From the NCBI GenBank assembly GCA_009801015.1, contig VHZZ01005679.1, forward strand, positions 36,253 through 58,218: a stretch of 21,966 bases of DNA, in the 5' to 3' direction. Positions 1 to 8,410 of this stretch are shown here, one piece after another (within the stretch, counting starts at the first letter, position 1; every line of letters begins with the position of its first letter). The DNA is from Silene noctiflora. Taxonomy: Eukaryota; Streptophyta; Magnoliopsida; Caryophyllales; Caryophyllaceae. A model generated the notes under the pieces. That model was not told the DNA's origin. It did no database searches and saw only the letters and a program-made list of their open reading frames with translations. A program made the translations under genes and the position numbers.

Positions 1-425
1 GGCTGGGAACATTCTGATTGTTTTTGTGCAATTTTCAAGTTGGGTATGTCCCAGCCGGTGGACCGGCTGCCGGTCCAGTGGCCGGCTGGGAACCTCCAGT
101 CTGTTTTGGTGATTTTTCCAAGTGTCAGGTGTCCCCAGCCGGTGGACCGGCTCTGCCAGCTGGCTGGGAACCTTCTGGAAGTTTTGGTTGAATTTTAAGT
201 TACAGGTTTGCCCAGCCGGTGGACCGGTTGCCGGTCTAGTGGCCGGCTGGGAAGTTTCTGGTTCTAAATTATAATTTTGGTGTATGGCTGTGTTCCCAGC
301 CGGTGGACCGGCTGCCGGTCCACTGCCGGCTGGGAGTTCTATGACTTGATTTTTGGAATTCCCTGTTTGACCCTATGGCTCAGCCGGTTGGTCGGTCACC
401 CAGACCGGCCGGGAGTCTCTGTTTC
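1..425 (+). repeat. ~81-bp hairpin minisatellite in LTR family A
   Basis: Five near-complete units begin with GGCTGGGA or GGCCGGGA at about 1, 84, 162, 245 and 328, and a sixth starts at 407, giving spacings of 83, 78, 83, 83 and 79 bp. Each unit has an AT-richer spacer and a GC-rich core. The full core has an outer inverted pair CCCAGCCGG/CCGGCTGGG around an inner near-perfect palindrome GGACCGGC-T-GCCGGTCC, so one strand can fold into a nested hairpin. The second and fifth units have partly lost the inner palindrome. A diverged four-unit version lies at about 10662-10950 in the other family-A LTR. Confidence 0.9.
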
Positions 426-1561
426 ACCATTTCACTTCTTTTGTTCTTTGTATGATGGATATGGTTCGAGCTTATGATTTGTTTACATTTCAACATAATT
501 ATATGAATTGTTTACATTTCATCATGAGCATTGGGTTTGTTTCACATGCATCCATGATACGTCATATGCCGTCCTTATATAAGCTATTATATGCTTTGTT
601 GGTTTGAACCGTGTCCGTATGGCATTGATATCGACCTACCTCTATGATTGACTACTACCTTAGATCTTCCGCCACACTTGTGCGGTACTGGCAAGTGGGG
701 TACTCGATTTGTGTGCTTATAGATCGAGTCTTGGATGCGGAGATGCGCCGCATATCGAATCGAAAGGAAGTACCTTCCGGGAGTCTGGATCCAAGTCTTA
801 GGCTGGGATGTACCTAGCTAGTCATCCTACTAAGGGTTGCATTACTGTCTAAGGGTGTTAGGGTCTTTGCATGGCGTTGTGTAGTTAGATAGTCTTTCCT
901 CGGATGTTGTGTTCTTTGTTTGTTGTGTTCGGACATGCTTTAAAGGTAGCCGCTGTGTCGAACACTTGTTTGCCTATATGTTGATCCTATCGGACACTAG
1001 TGGTGAGATGCAAGCCACTAGTTGCGATATGATCCCTTTGGTGTGGTTTATTATTCGTTTTATCAATGTTAATACCATGATATCTCGTATTACTCATCAT
1101 TTATGAATTCTCTCATGCTAATGCTTTTATTCCTGTATGATTAGTCTATCTTTATTCTTTATGATGATTATTATTGTTGTCTATGTGTATTTCATTGTAT
1201 CGTGGCTGGGAGGACCCTGAGTTACTCCCCACTGACTTTGGCATTCATGTTTTCATGAATGACAGGCACTAGTTGGTGACTATATGGGGCAAGACGGCGG
1301 CTAGCGAGCAGTTTTCCCCTAGGCCTTAGTTTCCGATTACTAGACTTACCTTTTATTGTTGTTGTTATTCGTGGGATATGTTTTCCCCAACACTCTTTAT
1401 GTTTCCATTTTGTATAACTTAACTATTTCTTCNACTTTGCGCTTTAGTTATGATGATGACGCTTCGCTTTGGACTCCTAAAAGTTTTTAAAATATCGTAT
1501 TTCCGCTGCATTTATTCTCTTTGGTGTTATATTTTGGTGTCGTAAATAGCGGGGTGTCACA
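1..1561 (+). mobile_element. 3' part of a long LTR (family A), left end outside the window
   Basis: This is the terminal 1.56 kb of a long terminal repeat ending in GCGGGGTGTCACA. It is recognised by its similarity, in the same order, to the complete solo LTR at 9567-11957. Both carry a GC-rich hairpin minisatellite, then a stretch with 'ggggtactcga...atcgagtctt', then a block with 'gagttactccccactgact', 'catgaatgacagg' and 'ttcgtgggatat', then 'aaaagtttttaaaa' and the CGGGGTGTCACA end. No primer-binding site follows the end at 1561, so this is a solo LTR or a 3' LTR rather than a 5' LTR. The two copies differ clearly, so it is not a recent insertion. Assignment to Ty3/gypsy is inferred from the LTR length and the TGTAACACC/GGTGTCACA ends; no coding part is visible. 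It is a fossil with no intact gene. Confidence 0.8.
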
Positions 1562-2156
1562 AAAATACCAACTACACAACGTCAATAGAATCTTCTCAAA
1601 AGTACTTTTGGATGCTAAATCATAAATTAAGGGATAGATGGTTACTTACTGCCATGGATGGATGGCTTCACCGTAATATAATCTAATATAATCTAAGATA
1701 GACTAAAAATCTAATATCTAAGGATAAAATAAGTTATAGTTGTGTGAGTTGTGTCTCGTTTGTCTTGGTAAATACCTCCTTATATAGACATTCTTCATTG
1801 GTTCCTTATAGGTATTTCCTTAGTGTAAGTGGTTTAATAACCTCTAATAACTCCTCATGCTGCACCTGAGCGTTGAAGTCCTCGATCAACGCTTGGTCTC
1901 TGAGCTTTCATTCTCCTTTTATGCTAAATACTTGATTAGGCCCAACATTCATTCTTAGATAATAAATCCAAGTACCCTCAAAATAATAAATTTAGTACCC
2001 TTACTGTACCCCCCCCCCCCCCAAGAGTTTAAAGGTTCTTGAAGTCAAAACGTTTGGATGCTGAATTATCTTTTTAGGCCTAGCGCTTTACTGACACAAG
2101 TCGATTATGCCATAAATCTTGCCTTGCAAGCTCCATTATATACTACTACCCGAAAG
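1562..2156. other. Unassigned AT-rich DNA with a possible minus-strand promoter region
   Basis: No gene is seen. On the - strand there is a TATATAAGGAGG box (plus 1775-1786), and TGTTGGGCC at 1947-1939 would suit the start of a copia-type LTR. This stretch may therefore be an old minus-strand LTR, but I found neither a matching end nor a primer site. A run of 14 C at 2009-2022 lies just outside it. Confidence 0.3.
2009..2022. repeat. C14 homopolymer
   Basis: Fourteen consecutive C residues directly follow 'ttactgta' and precede 'aagagtttaaagg'. On the - strand this is a G14 tract within a purine-rich stretch. Its length is prone to sequencing and assembly error. Confidence 0.9.
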
Positions 2157-2607
2157 CCGACTCAATTCGAATGGAACCGAAACTGAATCGAATTCAATAA
2201 TAACCGAATGTGACCTGAACTTGAATATATTTGAACCGACAACAATCGAACCGATCAACCTGAATTAAAAGAATATATTTTTTCAGAATAAACTCGTATT
2301 TTAGGTGTTTTTTCATTAATTCTTTATTTATTAATGATATTATGACCTATTATATTCAAATTAGAAAGTATAAGATACATTTAAGTTAATACTTTTACCT
2401 TTAATTAAGAAAAATTATAACTCAAAACAGAACTGAACTGAAGTTGACCTGACTCGAATCGTACCCGACTCGAGATAGTACAAACCAATTAAAGCGGCTA
2501 ACTGAATTGAACCCAATCTAAATCGAATTTAAACCGAAATTAAGGTCAACACGATTTAAATCGAACCGATTTAACCCGGTTCAAAACTGAATCGAATGAC
2601 TCGTACG
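2157..2607. repeat. Degenerate GAACCGA/AATCGAA island with an AT-rich centre
   Basis: Two flanks (about 2157-2265 and 2430-2605) are filled with loose variants of 'gaaccga', 'aatcgaa' and 'cctgaac', around an AT-rich core of about 160 bp. No frame is open over a meaningful length and no clear terminal repeat or target duplication was found. It is a low-complexity island of unknown origin. Confidence 0.5.
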
Positions 2608-2756
2608 TCAGGTCTAGTTACGGGTCGGGTTTTGACCCACTATTTACAGGTCAAAACGGGTTCTCGTATCTTTCAGATTTGGGTTGAAAAAATCGGGTTA
2701 TTTACGGGTTGGGTTACGGTCGGTTTTCGCGTCGGGTCAGGTTTTGACAGGTCTAC
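2608..2756. repeat. CGGGTTT-rich degenerate repeat abutting the transposase remnant
   Basis: The stretch repeats variants of 'cgggttttgac' and 'gggttacgggt'. Its two ends carry similar words, GTCAGGTCTA near 2608 and GACAGGTCTA near 2743. The CACTA transposase reading frame becomes recognisable immediately after the second copy, so this may be an insertion or a deletion junction at the left edge of the transposon remnant. Confidence 0.4.
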
Positions 2757-4905
2757 ATGCAGCTCGTTATAAGAGCAAAAACAAGTCAAGTGGGAGATGA
2801 ATACCTTGTAAGCCAGTAACTTATTTCCCACTTGCACCAAGGTTACAACGACTTTATGCAACCAAGCACGTAGGAGGCGAGATGAGTTGACATTATAAGA
2901 ACTCTCAATTAAGAGAAAGTAGGACAATGACACACCCAAGTGATGGAGAAGCGTGAAAATATTTCGCTAAAGAGTATCGCGAATTTTCAAGTGAACCTCG
3001 CACTGTTCGCCTGGATTTATGTACAGGTGCATTTTCGACTTATGGGCAGTTTGGGATGTCTTACTCATATTGTTCCGTGATCCTCACTCCATACAATTTA
3101 CCTCCTTGGTTATGCATAATGAGACAATTTATGTTCTTATCGCTGATCGTTCCAGACCCTAAGAACCCTAAGGCAAATTTCGATGTCTTTCTCCAACCGT
3201 TGATCAAAGAGCTAAAAGAACTTTGGGAAACGGGAATGGACACCTACGTTGTCACTAAGAAACATAATTTTCAATTAAAAGCTACATTAATGTGGACGAT
3301 AAATGATTTTCCTACATATGGCATACTTTCTGATTGGTCCACAACTGGGTATCGTGCTTGTCCTTATTGTCAAGAAAATAACCATAGATCTTTTTGGCTT
3401 AATAATAGTGGCAAGGTTTGTTGGTTTGATTGTCACCGTGAGTTTCTACCTCCTGATCATTCTTTCCGCAACAGTTGTAGGCACTTTATAAAGAATAGGA
3501 AAAATAAGAATCGCATTGTCGGAGCCAAATTAACCGGTGATATAGTGTCGGATTCGGTAAAAGGTTTACCAAAAATTGTTGATGCCTTTGCTCAAGTATT
3601 GAAAAAGTTGAAAGATAAGAAGGAAGGGTGGTAGAAACAAAGCATATTTTGGGAACTTCCTTATTGGAACGTTGTTGATTCGACACAACTTAGATGTTAT
3701 GCACATTGAGAAAAACTTTTTTGAACAACTTATCAACACGGTGATGGATGTGCAAAAGAAAAACTTCATTTGGCCCTAAAGGTAAAGCTGAATTTAATGA
3801 ACATTGCTTGAAACAACCCATAACATCTAGGTTTGTTTTAGACACCGCTGAAAAAAAGGCTCTATGTGAATAGGTTGCTGCTTTGAGATTCCCGGATGGT
3901 TATGCTTCAGATTTGAGTAGGTGTGTTGACCATGTTAATATGGTGTTCCATTCCATAAAAATTCATGATTATCATGTCTTTATGGAAAGTTTACTCCCTG
4001 TTTCCTTAAGACATTTAGTCTCAAATGGTTCTGGGAATGCAATAACTGAGATAAGCCAATTTTTTAGAGGCTTGTGTACATCGACAATTATGGCTGATTC
4101 TATGGAACGTTTAGAGTTAAATATTGCGGAGATAAGATGCATGTTAGAGAAGATATTTCCCCGTCTTTAATTTCTTCAATTTCATGGAGCATTTGCCCAT
4201 TCACTTACCTTATGAAGCGAAAGTTGGAGGACCTATTCAATATCGATGGATGTATCCATTTGAGAGGTAATATATCACTTATTTATTTACAAATCAATCA
4301 TCTGTTTCAAAATAAAAATAATAACTATTAATTTATAAATTCACTATATATGTAGATTCTTTAATCATTTAAAAAAAAAAGATTGCCAACAAAGCCCGGG
4401 TGGAAGGTTACATATGCAACGCTTTTTTGTTATAGGAAATTTCCAATTTATGTTCTTTATATTTTGAAAATTATACTGACACAAAAGCGAAATACTCAAT
4501 TGTTGGTTTGAATTTAGACGACCGACTAAATTCAAAACTACCCAAGTTATTCAATGATGACATGGGAACACAACCGTGAAATGTATTAGGAGGTACTTGA
4601 ATTAGAAAGAGTTTGAAGAAGCTCACTTTTATGTGCTGAGAAATTGTGGGGAATTGTTATAGTGTTACGAAAAGTAAGTTACGTCATCATCACTCAATTC
4701 ATTCTTAATTATCATATTTGGTCTAAATTATAAATAATACATAACAAAAACATGTTATTGATATAGGGAATTTGAGACATATATCAAACTCATATATCCA
4801 AACTTCGTTTATTCTTATGATGTTTGGAGCAAACATGACAAAAGTTTTCCCGAAATGGTTCAGAAAGGAGTTACGTGATACACTTTCTTTGAAAATAGAC
4901 AACTA
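2757..4905 (+). pseudogene. CACTA transposase (TNP2-type), main fragment
   Basis: The longest clean piece (3056-3634, 192 codons) carries the family core: PYNLPPWLC, then VPDPKNPK, then LWETGMDTYVV, LMWTINDFPTYG, and YRACPYCQE with WFDCHREFLP. Similarity extends upstream to about 2757 (YFPLAPRLQRLYA, THPSDGEA, EPRTVRLDLCTGAF) and downstream through DVMHIEKN, LRFPDGYASDLSRCVD and VGGPIQYRWMYPFER. Two plausible introns keep the family reading: 4267-4355 and 4674-4766, both GT...AG. It is broken by in-frame stops at 2798, 2888, 2954, 3632, 3871 and about 4660, by frameshifts near 3668 and between about 3740 and 3765, and by an A10 tract at 4371-4380. At least three of the stops replace expected Trp codons. 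In a live element this protein would bind subterminal repeats and catalyse excision; here it is dead. Confidence 0.9.
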
Positions 4906-5587
4906 ACACATTTCTTATTAAAGAATCTCCTACATACGAAGAGATTAAGTCTCCTAAAAATTTTCCCTCCAAAAAGCAAAACATAAATACGGAAACTATA
5001 TAATTGGTAAAAAAATGCCTATTACATATCAATCTATATAAATTAATTGCAAATAATTATATATGGCCATTATCTCAAGATAGTGATGTTTTTTTGTGAG
5101 TAATAAGACGTTTTGGAAATCAAAATGGAACACTTAGTTATAAACTATTATTGTTAGTTTCGTGAAACTAAAATGTTTTTGTTGAAATAAATAAAAAAAT
5201 ATTAAAATAATAGCATTAGTTTCGTGTATAAGAATCACTAAAATATAGAAATTTTTTTGTTTAAATGTAAGAATATATTAGAGAAAAAGCCGTAACCATA
5301 CAAGGATAAGCCGACTTGGTGAAACATCAAGTCAGTCCACACCATAAACAATTCGGGTCAACAAAAAACATGGGCCAAGTCTAAATTCTACCGGCATCGA
5401 AACAAGGGGATAGGATCCTCATCAAATTGCGATAGAACCCTAGATTTCCAGATTCCACCCTTCCCTTTTCATCTCCAAATCAATTCGATTAGTGCTCATG
5501 TGCTCAATCACTGTTTCCAGCCAATCTCCTGATCGAAGTTTCATCACGATGCTTCGGAGGTCCTTGAATGGAGGCAAGAATCCATAT

Positions 5588-5929
5588 TCACAACTCCTCA
5601 ATAATATGTTGCGCCATTATGGCTGGGCGGATTAAGCAAAATTTCATTCGACTCGTGTTTCTCTGTCGCCAAATATGGTATAAACAAGCATTTACCAGGG
5701 CATTAATTATACCCTTCTTCATCATCGAGTCTATTCGTTGCAATCTCCATGTGAGGAGGTCAGTAGGAGGGACATGCACACCCATCCAGGATGCAACACT
5801 CTTAAGCACTTCAACACTGTATTTGCATCGAAAAAACATATGTTCTCTGGTCTCAGCGTCAGATCCGCATATGAAGCAGGTATGATCTCCACTAATGCCT
5901 AAATTATATAGTTTCGATTTCGTGTTCAT
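5588..5929 (-). pseudogene. LINE ORF2 C-terminal zinc-binding region (zf-RVT type)
   Basis: A 113-codon frame shows TCFICGSDAETREHMFFRC, a C-x2-C...H-x4-C arrangement (Cys18, Cys21, His30, Cys35) typical of the zf-RVT domain at the C-terminus of plant L1 ORF2 or of LINE-derived fragments. Upstream on the same strand at about 5930-6020, WNKWTTPKHSIIAWIYHHNN is the usual lead-in. The frame ends in EEL and a stop, close to the expected natural end of ORF2, followed by the 3' UTR. It belongs to the same element as the reverse transcriptase at 6369-7304; the 440 bp between them is a more decayed part of ORF2. Confidence 0.8.
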
Positions 5930-6368
5930 GTTATTGTGGTGATAGATCCATGCTATAATACTATGTTTTGGAGTCGTCCATTTATTCCATACAAGCCCAT
6001 CCCATTGTATTTTTTCGCACTTATTTTTTAGTAATTTATATCCTTTGGAAATCGTATATTCCCTTCCAATTTGAGTTGTCTAGAGATGCTGATGGTAAGC
6101 CAAGGCAAAGTGATCACGAGTCTGACATACTTTCCTCCAATACCAGCTAGAGGCACTGGTGGGGGAATAGGCATGCCAGTATGCTCCCTTAATGTAGATG
6201 TGATTCACCCACTTAACCTAGACATGATTAGGTTTAGAGGTGATCCACCACACAAGTTTTCCCACTATAGCTTTATTCCATACAAGATCATCCTTAAGAC
6301 CCAGGCCCCCTTCTTGTTTAGGCCTGCAAACCTACCAAGGGTGATCTCTTATAATTAACTCTCCCATC

Positions 6369-7304
6369 TCATAGAAAATGCCTACAGATGGTTTCAATGT
6401 TAGAGATGACCTCATTAGGTAGGATGAACATACTTGCCCAATAATTATGTAGAGTTTTGAGCACAGCTTTGACAAGCACAAACCTTCCTCCATAAGACAG
6501 TTTCCTAACACCTAGCCCTCTTATTCTATAAACAATCTTCTCAATAAGTGGTTGGCAATCTTTGGCAGTCAGTGTAGTGGTTTTAATGGGCACCCCAAGG
6601 TATTTAAAAGGAAGAGATCCTTCCACCAGACCAGACATTTGCATAATATCCTTCTTAAGATCCTCATGCACTCCATTGAAGTATGCAATTGACTTTCCCT
6701 TACTCATAATGAGGCCAGAATATTTAGAAAAGGTAGAGAAAGTTCTCAAGAGAATCATTATATAATGCACATCTCCTTTACATAATAGAAGTAAGTCATC
6801 TGCAAATATCAAGTGAGTTAGTTTTAGGGGTTTACATAAATGATGATACCTGAATTCAGCCCTCTTAGTAGTACAAGCTAAAAGCCTTGATAAATATTCC
6901 ATGCAAATTGTAGAGAGAATAAGGGATAAGGGATCCCCTTGTCTCAACCCCCTTTGGCCTTTAAAAAAGCCAAAAACATCACCATTTAGATTGAGGGAAT
7001 AACTGGCAGCGGTCACACATTCCATAACCCAATCCCTAAATTGTTTAGGAAAGTTTAGTGCATTGAGCATTTGACCAAGGAAATTCCATTCTATTGTATC
7101 GTAAGCCTTTTGAAGGTCCAATTTAAACAGGTACTTAGGAGAAACAACTTTCCTTTCATAGAGTTTGACTATGGCCTGGCAAATAAGTATATTTTCCATA
7201 ATGTTTTTCCCCTGAATAAAATCTCCTTGATTAACTGAGATCAAGTCTGGAATTACTGAAGCTAATCTGTTGCACAAAAGCTTTGAAATGCACTTATATA
7301 TCAC
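6369..7304 (-). pseudogene. LINE reverse transcriptase fragment
   Basis: A 311-codon frame holds most of an L1-type RT. In order: CISKLLCNRL (residues 5-14) and FIQGKNIMEN (29-38); KLDLQKAYD (61-69) with the first catalytic Asp; GLRQGDPLS (119-127); and FADDLLLL (167-174), the YADD-equivalent active site with both Asp present. Homology continues past both ends of this frame: PIACCN lies just upstream (about 7306-7323, where an expected Arg codon is TAG), and the thumb and linker continue downstream after a TGA that replaces a Trp at 6369-6371. It is a fragment of ORF2, which would copy its own mRNA at a nicked target. The catalytic residues survive, but the protein lacks its N-terminal endonuclease. 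Confidence 0.9.
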
Positions 7305-7571
7305 ATTACAACATGCAATGGGCTAAAATACACATCTAATATCAACTCACTTGATTATTTTTTCAGCTTAAATTTTTTTCCCGCAATTCCGCAAATCAAA
7401 CTACAAGGATAAGAATCTGAAAAATCTATAAGTAATATACAAAAAATATAAGAATTTATATATACCGTGTAAGGATTCTACGAGTCTATATATACTGCAA
7501 ATCATTGCGCGGGAGCTAAACTAGTGAGAAAATAACATATTAACACATTTCTTATTGGATAAGCTTATAGA

Positions 7572-7760
7572 TTGAAGGGTCCTTTAGTTCAAACTTTAGC
7601 AATGGATTCTAGTAACAGGGTGAGTACCTGGAGACGATATTTTATCAATGGTTATAAATTTCGTTCTTTTAAGGAGAGAGTTGATGTTCCGAAAGCTACC
7701 TTAAGCAATGGGGTTTGTGTGAGTTCTACAGAAGGGTTGGACTACTGCATTGACATGTGA
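7572..7760 (+). pseudogene. CACTA transposase, downstream fragment
   Basis: This 62-codon open stretch continues the transposase beyond the Helitron insertion. It contains TLAMDSSNRVSTWRRYFINGYKF followed by LSNGVCVSSTEGLDYC; the YFINGYKF and NSGV-like words mark the region downstream of the catalytic domain in TNP2-type proteins. A Gly-Pro pair usual in front of this motif is changed to Asp-Ser. The frame ends as the subterminal repeats begin, so the rest of the C-terminus is lost. Homology is judged from remembered family motifs, without a search. Confidence 0.75.
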
Positions 7761-7924
7761 TGGCTTGTCCGTCACATAAGTCAACTGAAATTTAAGACTT
7801 GTGACCACTTGCCCGTCACAAATCTTGACTTTTTCACGGGTAATCCATCACAAAAGCGCTTTTTGTGACAGGAGAAGCTTTTTCCTGATGGATTCATCCA
7901 AGAATCCTTATTTACCTTGTAGTG
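7757..7924 (+). repeat. CACTA subterminal repeats and right terminus
   Basis: Copies of a CCGTCACA/TGTGACGG-like word occur in both orientations (GTCCGTCACA, GCCCGTCACA, CCATCACA, TTTGTGACA), as in the subterminal transposase-binding regions of CACTA elements. The interval ends with CTTGTAGTG (7916-7924). The next bases GTA would be one copy of a 3-bp target duplication, but its partner cannot be checked because the left end is missing. Confidence 0.8.
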
Positions 7925-8080
7925 GTAGTAACAAGTTATTCGAATATTATCTTCATAAAAAGCCTACTTTCAAGCAACATATTGTAACAGGCGTCTCCTT
8001 CAAAACTCCACATGAAGCCCTAAGGATTATTTCATATAGGTTTTTGCAAACTTCCTTCTATCATAAAACTTGGCTCCATC
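7925..8080. other. Unassigned 156 bp between two transposon complexes
   Basis: This short interval lies between the CACTA right terminus and the start of the family-B LTR. I recognise nothing in it. It should be continuous with 13341 onwards in the ancestral sequence, before the LTR inserted. Confidence 0.4.
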
Positions 8081-8159
8081 TGTAATACCTTTTAATTTAA
8101 GGGATCGTTGAGTTACTTTATCATATATAAGCATTATTATCTTTGTCTAGTGACTATAC

Positions 8160-8305
8160 TATGTCTAATGACCTTGTCTAATGACATGGCATAGCATGTC
8201 TATCGACCCATAACATCTTATTTATCGACACGAGTCTATCGACACAAGTATGAAAGAGTAGGCATGTCGATCGACATAGTGAGCCTGTCGATTGATTGAG
8301 GCCCA
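8160..8305 (+). repeat. Palindromic GTC(T/G)ATCGAC repeats near the LTR start
   Basis: Variants of GTCTATCGAC and GTCTAATGAC recur about seven times. The best copy is TGTCGATCGACA at 8265-8276, a perfect 12-bp palindrome. They lie 80-220 bp inside the LTR, the place where the other family-B copies carry ACTCGGTCGAGT-type palindromes. Confidence 0.75.
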
Positions 8306-8410
8306 CCGGATTGAAGCCATGATCACCCTTTTACGTAAAACCATAATCTACTCATTCCTAGATATATCTATGATCATAGAACCTAAACTCTTTTCACAAA
8401 ATAAAAACAA

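Larger units (their letters stand above)
5255..7442 (-). mobile_element. L1-type LINE, 5'-truncated, inserted in the Helitron
   Basis: A non-LTR retrotransposon fragment of about 2.2 kb, against roughly 6 kb for a full plant L1. Reading the - strand, it starts inside the reverse transcriptase, continues through the C-terminal zinc-knuckle region, has a 3' UTR of about 330 bp and ends in a short A tract (T7 on the + strand at 5252-5258). Candidate target duplications are 5240-5254 and 7443-7457, matching 13 of 15 bases; because they are AT-rich this is suggestive rather than certain. ORF1 and the endonuclease are missing, the usual result of incomplete target-primed reverse transcription. Some reading-frame stops are present. 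Confidence 0.85.
4926..7524 (+). mobile_element. Non-autonomous Helitron, split by a LINE
   Basis: The 5' end is TCTCCTACATACG at 4926 and the 3' end is GGGAGCTAAACTAG at 7524. The last four bases fit the CTRR rule, and insertion lies between A (4925) and T (7525), as Helitrons require. A short hairpin GCAA-atca-TTGC (7497-7508) sits 12 nt before CTAG. There is no target duplication of the Helitron type to find. Without the LINE the element is about 400 bp and has no Rep/helicase coding, so it would have moved only with help in trans. It lies within the CACTA remnant, whose transposase resumes on the far side. Confidence 0.75.
2757..7924 (+). mobile_element. CACTA (En/Spm) DNA transposon remnant, interrupted
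   Basis: A plus-strand transposase of the TNP2/Transposase_21 type starts near 2757, is broken off near 4905, and resumes at about 7572-7755 after a Helitron insertion. About 170 bp with subterminal repeats follows (variants of CCGTCACA/TGTGAC at about 7770-7885), and the element ends with CTTGTAGTG at 7916-7924, the inverse of the canonical CACTACAAG terminus. The left CACTA terminus was not found; repeat-like DNA at 2608-2756 abuts the coding part, so the left end is deleted or displaced. The C-terminal part of the transposase also appears missing, because the frame runs almost directly into the subterminal region. The element cannot be autonomous. Confidence 0.88.

Noticed and set aside
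1-425. Regular repeats with spacers resembling a CRISPR array
   Set aside because: The repeats are diverged, the spacers are related to each other, the surrounding DNA is a plant LTR, and the same repeat occurs in a second LTR copy. This is a minisatellite.
5441-5640. Host gene start: AACCCTAGA-type leader and ATG at 5549 with a short frame
   Set aside because: It overlaps, in antisense, the end of LINE ORF2 and its 3' UTR. The frame is short and the leader-like sequence is the complement of the LINE 3' UTR.
5568-6358. Plus-strand open frames of 60-105 codons
   Set aside because: They are antisense to the LINE ORF2 remnants and show no domain words.
4905-7556. AACACATTTCTTATT at 4905-4919 and 7542-7556 as the LINE target-site duplication
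   Set aside because: The LINE ends at its A tract near 5255, and DNA that is not LINE lies outside it on both sides. The Helitron ends TC and CTAG between A and T explain the outer boundaries better, and the 15-mer is part of a longer, older tandem duplication.
7925-8085. Tail of a 94-codon frame (7801-8085) as an exon
   Set aside because: The frame spans the CACTA subterminal repeats and the start of an LTR, so it joins unrelated pieces; no motif was recognised.
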